Source of the DNA: Marinomonas balearica
Lineage (GTDB): Bacteria; Pseudomonadota; Gammaproteobacteria; Pseudomonadales; Marinomonadaceae
NCBI RefSeq assembly: GCF_004362145.1
Contig: NZ_SNXC01000013.1
Coordinates: 1 to 64,000 of the forward strand
Direction of reading: 5' to 3'
Length of the DNA stretch: 64,000 bases
This document shows positions 56,558-64,000 of the stretch, in pieces. The translations under genes and the position numbers were made by a program. The notes under the pieces were generated by a model, which saw nothing but the letters and a program-made list of their open reading frames with translations, did not search any database and was not told the origin of the DNA. The stretch's first letter is position 1. The number at the start of each line of letters is the position of its first letter.

Positions 56558-56638
56558 AATTATTCCTGTTGAAGCATTATTAAATAACAAGCGACTCGAA
56601 CGAGTGTCTTTTTAGACTAATAATTAGCAGCGAGCTGT

Positions 56639-57547
56639 TTAAGGACTAGGGCAATAGTGTTCCAAAGGCCGCGTTAAGTAGGGATACTCATGGCTCACAT
56701 CAATTTGACAGGCTCGTAATATCGTTTGATCAGAACCACGCATCTTGTATTTGTAAATAACATCCACTAATTGCTTTTGACCTTGTAATTTCGCAGGTAC
56801 GACAAAGGCATCAATAAAGTTATAACTTTTACTGCTGTCACTGCCGTGCTCGGCTAACTGGCCAGCAAACTGATACACGCTCATGCAATTAAGCATGCTG
56901 TAATTAAGCGCGATATCGGTTAATTCCCGTCCGGGGTTATTGCTTAAGATCAGCAGTTTTTCAAACATATCCGTCGCTAATGTCTCTTCAATGCCTGTTT
57001 CTTGAACTATCCGATTAATGAACTCTTTAAAGGTAAATGCCATTAAAAAATCACAGCGCAATGTCGGCAGTGTTTGACCATTTGTAAGGCTTACATCAGA
57101 ACCTATTACCCCCGTTACAACATGGTAGGCAATTTCTCCCGGCGTCATCACCAAGCTTTGTATCATTTGCTTAAGTTCCATATCGCTGCGCGCTTGCACT
57201 AAATATGAATCTTTTCCATCTACGGTTAATATCCAATCCAGATCATGAGCAAGATCAAAATTCACGTCATCTGACAGTAATTGCTTTGCGCTCGCAGCAT
57301 CTAACGCTTTTTCACCAGGCAATCTGGCAATACGGTTAAATTCTCGTTGTACGGATTCGGTTGGAAACTGCACCCGCAAACGACCAAAAACATAACCATT
57401 TTGAGTTTCTGCAACCGCCGTTTGGTCTATCGCCATCCGTTGGCAAGGCTGTGCTGAATTGTTGGCGATTTGATCCGCAGCCGAAGTACGAGGAACAAAA
57501 TCTCCGTATCGATACAAGGGCCGTGAAAAGGTATCCAGTGTATTCAT
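56639..57547 (-). CDS. PatG C-terminal-domain-like protein, copy 3
   Basis: The 302-residue protein has YVFGRLRVQFPTESVQREFN, AHDLDWILTVDGKDSYLVQA, ALNYSMLNCMSVYQF and CQIDVSHEYPYLTRPLEHYC, the same skeleton as its two neighbours. The ATG at 57547 with AAGGA upstream is preferred; a TTG start at 57604 would overlap the previous gene by a TTGA junction and add 19 residues. Divergence among the copies suggests separate functions. Confidence 0.65.
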   Translation of the reverse strand: MNTLDTFSRPLYRYGDFVPRTSAADQIANNSAQPCQRMAIDQTAVAETQNGYVFGRLRVQFPTESVQREFNRIARLPGEKALDAASAKQLLSDDVNFDLAHDLDWILTVDGKDSYLVQARSDMELKQMIQSLVMTPGEIAYHVVTGVIGSDVSLTNGQTLPTLRCDFLMAFTFKEFINRIVQETGIEETLATDMFEKLLILSNNPGRELTDIALNYSMLNCMSVYQFAGQLAEHGSDSSKSYNFIDAFVVPAKLQGQKQLVDVIYKYKMRGSDQTILRACQIDVSHEYPYLTRPLEHYCPSP

Positions 57548-57600
57548 TCTCTGTTTTCCTTTTATCAGTGGTTTTTTGATGGGTTCGTTACTTTTATGAC

Positions 57601-58011
57601 TCAACGTCGATAGCGCTTTCTTACACCGGGTCGACTGCGCACTTTGTTTGTTTTATTTTTTGAAACGTAAGGTTCACTTTTCTCAGTAGGGCTGTTTTTA
57701 TTGCAAATATCATCACAAAGTGGATCCTCATCACTTGTGTCCTCACAAACAAGAGCCTGGTTGTCTGTGGCAACGCTGTTTTTACGATCTAGATTTATGT
57801 TATCTACGCTTGCCTCACCCGCCTCATGTTCTTCCTGCTCAGTCAGCTCTGAAACACTGGCACCTTGAATATTTTTCTGACGCAACGGGCTTTGCGGTTC
57901 CACAAGGAAATACTTAGGTAAAGCGCTAAGCTGATCATTATGTTCACAACTAAACTGCCTATCTAACACTGAGACTAAGTTTTTGTTACTTCCACTATGG
58001 TTATTGACCAT
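57601..58011 (-). CDS. Small hydrophilic hypothetical protein
   Basis: The 136-residue protein is polar and probably disordered, with an acidic middle (CEDTSDEDPLCDDIC) and a strongly basic end (RSRPGVRKRYRR). It has no recognised domain. It is the first gene of the minus-strand block with the PatG-like genes and AAA+ ATPase. It may be a linker, cargo or adaptor peptide. Confidence 0.5.
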   Translation of the reverse strand: MVNNHSGSNKNLVSVLDRQFSCEHNDQLSALPKYFLVEPQSPLRQKNIQGASVSELTEQEEHEAGEASVDNINLDRKNSVATDNQALVCEDTSDEDPLCDDICNKNSPTEKSEPYVSKNKTNKVRSRPGVRKRYRR

Positions 58012-58347
58012 TGCATCGCTCGCTGTTTTTTATTCGTCATTGGCGTAATTAATATCGTGCAGTATACGGAGGAGGGGGTAATCATTTCTCATCAAAAAAA
58101 ACGAAAGACACGGGGGAATAAACGAAGAGATAAAAGGCAGTTCGACTGTAAGTAATAGAGTGAAAAATGAAGCAAAAAGTGGAATGAAAAACGGATTAAC
58201 GATCTGATAAAAATTAGCGTGATTAGCGGTGTTTTTACTACAAATAACTGAGTTTCTATCTATAAACGCAATTACAGTTCAATGCATGATCATTAGTACA
58301 AATTGAGAACACTTAAAAATACAAGTTCATAGGAATAAGGAATCAAG
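58012..58347. other. Divergent intergenic region between the PatG-like block and the DUF4157 gene
   Basis: No gene was seen in these 336 bases. They should hold two promoters, one for each direction. AT-rich runs lie at 58200-58330. No palindrome stood out. Confidence 0.4.
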
Positions 58348-58758
58348 ATGAAGGTAATGCCGCAAAAAAGAGAACTGCATGAATATGTCTTGCATAATAA
58401 TGCCCACCCTAAGTTTGAAAGTCATCATTCTGAGAATCACGGCGTCCCTTTGCCTTACTGCTTACGCATTGGTATGGAGCGATTAAGCGGCTTACCTCTG
58501 TCTACTGTTCGGGTATTTTATAACGCTTCAGAGCCTGCAAGTGTGCAAGCCCACGCCTATGCACAGGGCGAGAATATTTATTTAGCCCCCAATCAAGAGC
58601 ACCACTTGCCCCATGAGTTAGGGCATATCGTGCAGCAAATGAAAGGCATGGTAAAACCAACTAAAACCGTTAATGGTGTGGCGATTAATGACGACCCTTT
58701 TTTAGAAAACCATGCGACTGAGTTAGGAGAGCGGGCATTACTATTGGGAAAGTGTTGA
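58348..58758 (+). CDS. DUF4157 (eCIS-core) metallopeptidase-like protein
   Basis: The 136-residue protein contains the DUF4157 signature: LSGLPLSTVRVFYNASEPA, AYAQGENIYLAPNQ and the zinc motif HELGH (89-93), followed by IVQQM. DUF4157 is strongly linked to eCIS loci, where it occurs in cargo or adaptor proteins. Here it is stand-alone with no fused toxin. It may process or escort cargo. The ATG follows an AAGGAATC site. Confidence 0.88.
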   Translation: MKVMPQKRELHEYVLHNNAHPKFESHHSENHGVPLPYCLRIGMERLSGLPLSTVRVFYNASEPASVQAHAYAQGENIYLAPNQEHHLPHELGHIVQQMKGMVKPTKTVNGVAINDDPFLENHATELGERALLLGKC

Positions 58759-58848
58759 GGGACTGCCGCACTTTTTTATGAGATATAGTTTTGAGTTTGA
58801 CCTTAGTAGAAACTACTAAATTATTCATCGATTAAGTGAGTTGATCAA

Positions 58849-59589
58849 CTATTGCTTAGCGCGTTGTAACGACTTAATAAAATCCGACTCCCACGGTCTC
58901 ATCGCGAACAACATGCCAGTTCGTTGTCTTTTAGACATAGGCAAAACCGAGTCTTCTTGATTTAGAGCCGACGCTTTGTAAGCGACTTTTTCTAACATTT
59001 GTCTGATGATTTCGATAGACGATTCTGAATAACGTCCACTCAGATACAAACGATAATCCCACTTTTCTCCTTTTTTTGCTTTCATGAAGCTCGACAGTAT
59101 CTCTTGCTCGATAAACGCTTCCAGCGGACCACCCGGTAACCAACGAAAATCATGCGCTATGAGCGAGCGATAATGGTTGTTGGGGAGAAATTCAATGACT
59201 TTCAGCTTGTCCAGTTTAGACATGAGCTGAATCCCTTCGTGTTCCGATATGTCGTAAAAATCGATCATTTCCTGAAAAGACCAACTGTCTCTCACACAAA
59301 TTGCAGCCACGAGTAATTTAGGGGAGGCAAGTAGTTCATTCTCTTGTTCTTGAGTAAGTTGACTGACTTTCTCAGTTTGCTTTTCTGACAAGATAAAGAG
59401 ATCTGAAAGGGTGATTTTAAGAATGCTGCAAATCTGTTCTAAGCGATCTAACGTGAAACTTTGTGTAGAAAAAATACGCTTTATACTGGCTTCACTCATC
59501 TCCAATTGATCGGCAATGTTCTTATAGGTAATTTGCTTTTGTTTAAGCAACAACTTCAAAGTGTGATTGATTTGATGTATCTGGCTCAT
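58849..59589 (-). CDS. XRE-family transcriptional regulator (full copy)
   Basis: The 246-residue protein has an N-terminal HTH (KQKQITYKNIADQLEMSEAS; IKRIFSTQSFTLDRLEQICS) and an about 185-residue helical C-terminal domain of unknown ligand. The start is set at the ATG at 59589, 2 codons into the GTG-initiated frame, with AGGAAG upstream. A 5'-truncated copy lies at 16263-16892. It probably regulates nearby genes; the target is unknown. Confidence 0.8.
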   Translation of the reverse strand: MSQIHQINHTLKLLLKQKQITYKNIADQLEMSEASIKRIFSTQSFTLDRLEQICSILKITLSDLFILSEKQTEKVSQLTQEQENELLASPKLLVAAICVRDSWSFQEMIDFYDISEHEGIQLMSKLDKLKVIEFLPNNHYRSLIAHDFRWLPGGPLEAFIEQEILSSFMKAKKGEKWDYRLYLSGRYSESSIEIIRQMLEKVAYKASALNQEDSVLPMSKRQRTGMLFAMRPWESDFIKSLQRAKQ

Positions 59590-59725
59590 TTTCACTTCCT
59601 GCTGGCAAAGTATCGATAAATAATACCTTTAGTCTTAAATTTATCAACTTTTCATGTTTGAGTTTACCATCGCACAACTGTGCTCTAGATTTTATCTCAC
59701 CAAACACAAAAACGGAGTTTCAATC

Positions 59726-60055
59726 ATGAAGTTAATTAAACGTTCTACAATTGTCGCTTTATTTACCGCGGTAGTCTGTTCGACATCGTATGCATCTAGC
59801 GATCACAGTACTCAAGCAAGCAAACACCTTTCGCTTGGTGCAAGCCATGGTGTTGCATCCGTCGCGCAGCCAGTTAGCGCGGTGGTGGCATCACCAATAC
59901 TCGTATCTGGAGCCGTAGCAGGTTCGGTAGGTGCGGCTAGCACCCGTGTTGGTGCAACAACTCTAAATGCACATAATAAAATCCCCAGCGCTTTTAATAT
60001 TACCGAGAAAACCATAACTGCTGGGCCTTCGCCAGATCAAGCCATTCAAGAGTAA
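59726..60055 (+). CDS. Small exported protein, unknown function
   Basis: The 109-residue protein has a clear signal peptide (MKLIKRSTIVALFTAVVCST, cut about after SYA). A small, Ala/Val/Ser/Gly-rich mature part follows that could be partly membrane-associated. The ATG at 59726 is chosen for GGAG 8 nt upstream. It precedes the DUF2145 gene by 92 nt on the same strand; the two may act together. Confidence 0.6.
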   Translation: MKLIKRSTIVALFTAVVCSTSYASSDHSTQASKHLSLGASHGVASVAQPVSAVVASPILVSGAVAGSVGAASTRVGATTLNAHNKIPSAFNITEKTITAGPSPDQAIQE

Positions 60056-60147
60056 CATTGATACAACATCGTCGATACAACACCAAGGAATAGCGCCTGA
60101 CATCTTTAGGTCTACTCCAGTTCAATAATTAACCTAGGGAATGGAAT

Positions 60148-60954
60148 ATGAAATTTGTCATTGCTGTTATTACATCGCTCATGATGTCTACTTTTATGCC
60201 GGTTACGGTATGGGCCGGAAGCCAATCAAATCAAAACGCTCAGATTTCCGCTGATAGAGTTGTAACCTTTGCAAAAAATGTCGAAAAATATGCTGCCTCA
60301 CAGCAAGCAAGAGCTTTTATTATTGCAAGAGTAGGTCGCCCAGAAAAAGATCTGCCAAAGGGGATTAATTACACTCATACGGCGGTAGCAATTTATTCGG
60401 ATATAAAATTGAACGATGGTGAAACGGTTCAGGGATATGCCATTCATAACTTATACCAACTGGATAACGCTAGAGATAAAAGTCAGCTCGTTATGGATTA
60501 TCCTGTCGACTTTTTTTGGGGGGCAGATACGCTAAAAGCTGGCATCATTATCCCTAATGAAACAGTTCAAACACGGCTGATCGAGCTGTATGCCAACGGC
60601 GACGACAAAAAGCTGCATAACAAAAATTATTCAGTCATTGCTAATCCATTTGATTCAGAATTACAAAACTGTACTGAATACACGCTGGATCTCCTTAACG
60701 CCGCCATTTATCAAACAACGAACCGAAATCAACTTAAGGCAAACGCGAAGGCCTATTTTGATCCTCAACCTTTAGATGTAAGTCCATTAAAACTGGCGCT
60801 TGGCTCTATGTTTGTTAAAGACGTAGCGACAAGAGACCACGATGAAAAAGTTCAGACGACGACCTTTACAACAATTTACCGCTACCTAGACAAGTTTCAA
60901 TTGGTAAATAAAGGCGTGAGTTTCTACGAAGACCAGCATGTAGTTACGCTTTAG
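60148..60954 (+). CDS. DUF2145 family exported protein
   Basis: The 268-residue protein has a signal peptide (1-23, ending VWA). The DUF2145 pattern is ARAFIIARVGRPEKDLPKGI, YTHTAVAIYSD and SELQNCTEYTLDLLNAAIYQ. The conserved His and Cys recall cysteine-peptidase-like folds, but the function is not known. It lies in the periplasm or is secreted. It is paired with the small exported gene upstream. Confidence 0.75.
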   Translation: MKFVIAVITSLMMSTFMPVTVWAGSQSNQNAQISADRVVTFAKNVEKYAASQQARAFIIARVGRPEKDLPKGINYTHTAVAIYSDIKLNDGETVQGYAIHNLYQLDNARDKSQLVMDYPVDFFWGADTLKAGIIIPNETVQTRLIELYANGDDKKLHNKNYSVIANPFDSELQNCTEYTLDLLNAAIYQTTNRNQLKANAKAYFDPQPLDVSPLKLALGSMFVKDVATRDHDEKVQTTTFTTIYRYLDKFQLVNKGVSFYEDQHVVTL

Positions 60955-61053
60955 GCCATCCACGTATTTTTTAGAATCGATCCCCATAATGCTCTTTGTA
61001 GGTTATTGCGGCGAATGCCAATAAAAACGTCTGTTCGCCGCAATGCTTTCATA

Positions 61054-61776
61054 CTATTGTTCGTAAATTAATTCTGTTTGGTAACCGCGATTCCCGTTTG
61101 GTTTGTTGATGTACAAGCGCCAAGCGCCGTGGCGTTTGATTCCAAAAATGCGTGCTTTGTCTCCGTAATCTTTTACGCTTATTTGTGCGCCGCGTGTGAT
61201 AGATGGCATTTGATCGACAATGTCCAATGCGACTTTATGGAGTGTCTGGACTCGTACTAGATTGGAGTGATCTCTGTTTCTTTGTTGTTTAGCGGAATCG
61301 GATTCAAATATTTTTTGAAATGCATTCTGTGGAATAGGGTCAACTTGTATATTTTGATGAACAACAATTAATTTTTCGCCAGCGGAAAAGATAAGAATGC
61401 CACACCCAGTCAATTCGGCGGTAAAGAAAAGCTGCGCTTCAGCACCTAATTCAATGGCGTAAGCGTTGTTCGAACCCCATTCGAGGTAATAGGCACGATC
61501 TTTACGATAATCACCGATACCGTTGGGTGGCGTTCGGCTGACCCAAATGGCAGAGGTTTGAGGGATGCCGGTATCATCGTATTTAATCGTTACAGGAGTG
61601 ACACGGCTTTTAGAGTATTTGTAGCGTATTCGATAGGTGCCGCCTTGATCGATAACACGCATGACGGCGTTTTTTACATTCGACAAAGTACCGTTAAAAC
61701 GCAATTGTGAAACATTTCCACGGCTTAGTAGGCGTACAGGGTCGTTTAGAAATTGCTGATATTGGCGTAAGTCCAT
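61054..61776 (-). CDS. Candidate CNF1/BLF1-like deamidase toxin
   Basis: The 240-residue protein has no signal peptide. The middle reads FFTAELTGCGILIFSAG followed by EKLIVVHQN, with Cys125 and His140. CNF1-type deamidases have a catalytic Cys in an LSGCT strand and a His 15 residues later, and the PVC effector Pnf is a CNF1 homologue. Position near eCIS accessory genes fits a cargo role. The last 50 residues are basic. No immunity gene is seen. Fold-level homology is inferred and unproven. Confidence 0.45.
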   Translation of the reverse strand: MDLRQYQQFLNDPVRLLSRGNVSQLRFNGTLSNVKNAVMRVIDQGGTYRIRYKYSKSRVTPVTIKYDDTGIPQTSAIWVSRTPPNGIGDYRKDRAYYLEWGSNNAYAIELGAEAQLFFTAELTGCGILIFSAGEKLIVVHQNIQVDPIPQNAFQKIFESDSAKQQRNRDHSNLVRVQTLHKVALDIVDQMPSITRGAQISVKDYGDKARIFGIKRHGAWRLYINKPNGNRGYQTELIYEQ

Positions 61777-62061
61777 TCGTTTTCCTTATTAATTGCCAAA
61801 ATTCGAGTTTAGTCCGTTCAATCCAGTCCAAGGATTTGATTCTCAAGCATATGTCCGTAGCCGCTAAGGATCAACAAAAAGGAGGGAGGCTGGACGATAC
61901 GCTCGTACGAAGAACAACATTGGTTTTCGTAAGGGCGGCTTCGTTGTACTTTGTCTGTCTTGTTTGTTGGCCTGAGCAAACATCAAAAGTATTTTAGAAA
62001 AAATTTAATGGATGTGACTTAGCGGGTTTGAGTAAGCACTGGATTTGAGTGAATTGAAAAA
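61777..62061. other. Intergenic region left of the repeat array
   Basis: No gene was recognised. It contains the upstream region of the minus-strand toxin candidate. A short plus-strand frame (61707-61997) is a shadow without a ribosome site. Confidence 0.35.
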
Positions 62062-62300
62062 TGTCGGTTCCACTAAATGTGGTACGAACTTCTTATCCCT
62101 AAGTTATTGATCTTAATCGATTGATCCTAATTTTGTACCAAATTAGGTGGATACAATAATTTCACTAAATGTGGTACAACACATTAAGAATTACACTAAA
62201 TGTGGTACAACACATTAAGAATTACACTAAATGTGGTACAACACATTAAGAATTACACTAAATGTGGTACCTAGCGACGTTTGCCCACTAAAAATGGTAC
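62062..62300 (+). repeat. Array of 15-bp sites, candidate Tn7/TniA-type transposon end
   Basis: Six direct copies of CACTAAATGTGGTAC or close variants begin at 62071, 62163, 62194, 62225, 62256 and 62286. An inverted variant lies at 62135-62149. The middle four are spaced exactly 31 bp. The array begins with TGTCG at 62062-62066. A TGT-starting end with several tandem transposase sites is the design of Tn7-like and Tn5053-like elements. The array points right, so the element would contain the XRE gene and dptF. The other end is outside the window. Iterons or operators are alternatives. Confidence 0.6.
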
Positions 62301-62643
62301 GAAGTTGCGTTTTTAGTAGACAAGACAATATTCGTGAACTAATTGAAAGTTAGATATTCGCCCCCTGTACTTTTCGTCAATCAGTTTCAGTCTTTAAGAG
62401 ATTCTCCAAATCTGCCTATATTGTCACTTATTTGATAGCGTAGGGATTGTCAAATTCTGATCTCCCACACTCAAACTTAATTTATCTATTTTGCGTTTGC
62501 TTCGTCATTTCATCAAGGTCAATCGTTTGTTTAAAGAACTTGGTTGTCTACAAGCGAAATTAACTAAGAACTCCTTAGTATCCATATCGCTTCTTTGCTA
62601 AGAGAATCTTAGTTCTCGATGTTATTAGAAGAGGGCTAAGGAA

Positions 62644-62937
62644 ATTAGCGTTTTCACTAAAAGGCTTAAAGAAGCGCGAAACAAAATTGGATTGTCCCAA
62701 AAACAGCTTGGCATAGAGGCTGGCTTAGATCCCTCTGTAGCCAGTCCTCGGATGAATCAATACGAAAAGGGAACTCATTTGCCCGATGGCAATACCGCGA
62801 AAAAAATTTGTGATGCGTTAGGTGTGCCTGTCGCGTTCCTATATTGTGAAGATGATGACCTAGCAAGGGTAGTTGAATCCTTCCACAATCTCTCTGACGA
62901 ACAAAGGAAACGCATACTTACAGTAGTTGATTTGTGA
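62644..62937 (+). CDS. Small XRE-family regulator before dptF
   Basis: A Cro/CI HTH: TKRLKEARNKIGLSQKQLGI, then SPRMNQYEKGTHLPDGNTAK and LGVPVAFLYCED, with a short C-terminal helix (LSDEQRKRILTVVD). No ATG or GTG exists in frame after the stop at 62626-62628. TTG at 62692 would delete helix 1. An ATT at 62644, 8 nt after GAGGG, is a possible rare start. It probably controls the restriction operon starting 60 nt later. Confidence 0.65.
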   Translation: MSVFTKRLKEARNKIGLSQKQLGIEAGLDPSVASPRMNQYEKGTHLPDGNTAKKICDALGVPVAFLYCEDDDLARVVESFHNLSDEQRKRILTVVDL

Positions 62938-62997
62938 GTTAGTTCGCTTGAATTAATGCTATTACGCCAAAAATAATCAATTAGAAGAAGGATTTTT

Positions 62998-64000
62998 ATG
63001 GAGTTCTACGAATTATTAAGTTCGCTATCTCGATCATCTGCATCTGCGGTTATAACGTTGTCAAAAGCGCCGTCCAACATTGAAAGGTTTAAAGATTACC
63101 TTCATATTGAAACAGAAATAGAGCAAAAGTTTCGAGACGCCTTGGAGGAAGGAAAAGAACGACGAGGAATAGTTTTTCTTTGTGGTTCGAGCGGAGATGG
63201 AAAATCCGAGTTGTTACGTCGATATTACGATCAATATTCAAAGGTCTATCAATTTCACCTTGATGCAACTCATAGTTTCAAACCGGATCAAAATGCTGTC
63301 GAAGCATTAAATGAGCTCTTCGACAGTCATGCGGTATCAGATAAGCCATTAGTAATAGGTATAAACATTGGTATGATGTTTAATTACCTTAACTCTGGGG
63401 CAGGGCGGCATAACCTTGTAAAAGATGCGATAAAGAAATTTATCAATGGTGAGCGAAAAGTAAATCACCTCTCATTTGTTAGCTTTGAAGACTATCCGAA
63501 ATTTAGCTTAGCTGCAGGTGAAGTTGGCTCTTCCTTTATCAGTCAGCTATTAGAAAGAGTTACATCGTCTACAGCTGAAAACCCACTTTACCAGGCTTAT
63601 GTAAACGATTCTAAAAAGCACTCAAAGATCGAATATCAGAATTACCGAGTTCTCCAAGAACGTACTGTGCAAGAGCTAATTGTTAAGCTCTTACTTCAAG
63701 CACGATTAAAGTATGATCAGTTCTTCTCCTCGCGTTCACTGCTTGATTTTATTTATCACTTAATCGCAGGTGGTCAGTCGATCTTTGATAACCTCTTTAA
63801 TGCTTATTCTGGTGGGTTAGTTGGCTCCTTGTCTTCGTTTGACCCTTGCTTAATCCGATCAAAGAGGATTGATGAATTTGTAGTGCAACAATCTTTGTCG
63901 GTAAAAGAGGAAGCATTTGAAAGCTTTAAGGCATCACTTGTTGGTCAGTACCAGATCGAGATTGATAAATACACGCCTTCGACTTGGATCCGAGCATTCT
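62998..64000 (+). CDS. dptF: DptF, phosphorothioation-dependent restriction protein (partial)
   Basis: The 334 visible residues open MEFYELLSSLSRSSASAVIT and have a P-loop GSSGDGKS (63-70), then YQFHLDATHSFKPDQNAVEA and LVIGINIGMMFNYLNSG. These blocks match DptF, the ATPase of the DptFGH complex that attacks DNA lacking Dnd phosphorothioate marks. GAAGAAGG precedes the ATG at 62998. The gene runs off the right edge; dptG, dptH and dnd genes would be expected beyond. Confidence 0.82.
   Translation, partial: MEFYELLSSLSRSSASAVITLSKAPSNIERFKDYLHIETEIEQKFRDALEEGKERRGIVFLCGSSGDGKSELLRRYYDQYSKVYQFHLDATHSFKPDQNAVEALNELFDSHAVSDKPLVIGINIGMMFNYLNSGAGRHNLVKDAIKKFINGERKVNHLSFVSFEDYPKFSLAAGEVGSSFISQLLERVTSSTAENPLYQAYVNDSKKHSKIEYQNYRVLQERTVQELIVKLLLQARLKYDQFFSSRSLLDFIYHLIAGGQSIFDNLFNAYSGGLVGSLSSFDPCLIRSKRIDEFVVQQSLSVKEEAFESFKASLVGQYQIEIDKYTPSTWIRAF

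Noticed and set aside
62163-62270. Regularly spaced repeats suggesting a CRISPR array
   Set aside because: The intervening sequences are identical between units (31-bp perfect tandem period) and no cas genes are visible; site array or iterons fit better.

Overview
The window looks like an accessory region of a marine gammaproteobacterial chromosome. The housekeeping-type genes (SatP-type acetate transporter, MCP, IclR regulator, TRAP transporter), the moderate-to-low GC and the IS content would suit Marinomonas or another oceanospirillalean; this genus guess is inference. No rRNA or tRNA was seen.

Most of the window is an extracellular contractile injection system (eCIS, Afp/PVC/MAC type) locus. 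It opens (1017-5808) with a small sigma-70-like factor, a NusG/RfaH-like antiterminator, a T4-type lysozyme, an AAA+ ATPase (Afp15-like), a DUF4255 protein (Afp16-like) and a one-TM protein. Next (6047-13600) come a secreted thermonuclease, a chaperone-ended fibre, a second surface/fibre-like protein, an 830-residue protein ending in a GNAT domain, and a reverse transcriptase. A 539-residue orphan and a zone of broken transposases and a truncated regulator follow (13798-17719). The particle proper runs from 17809 to 40823: two unknown proteins, sheath, two tube proteins, a small coiled protein, tube/spike adaptor, VgrG-like spike, gp25, two baseplate proteins, a 1584-residue fibre, the tape-measure protein and a holin-like membrane protein. 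Lysozyme and holin-like protein could release the particles by lysis.

Between 41607 and 49253 lie genes not obviously part of the eCIS: satP, a chemoreceptor, a dead AraC regulator, an IclR regulator and a TRAP transporter. An AT-rich block (49471-52915) follows. I read it as a small peptide-modification (RiPP-like) cassette: divergent double-HTH regulator, 25-residue precursor-like peptide too short for routine gene calling, HExxH-type putative peptide hydroxylase and MFS exporter.

eCIS accessory genes resume on the minus strand (53148-58011): a second AAA+ ATPase, three paralogues resembling the C-terminal domain of cyanobactin protease PatG, and a small hydrophilic protein. On the plus strand there is a DUF4157 (eCIS-core) HELGH protein. 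After an XRE regulator, two exported proteins and a 240-residue protein with a CNF1-like Cys/His spacing (candidate deamidase toxin), the sequence changes at about 62062. There a TGTCG-starting array of repeated 15-bp sites resembles the end of a Tn7/TniA-type transposon. Behind it lie an XRE gene and the first kilobase of dptF (phosphorothioation-dependent restriction), which runs off the right edge. The left edge holds an IS5-family element inserted in an IS30-family element.
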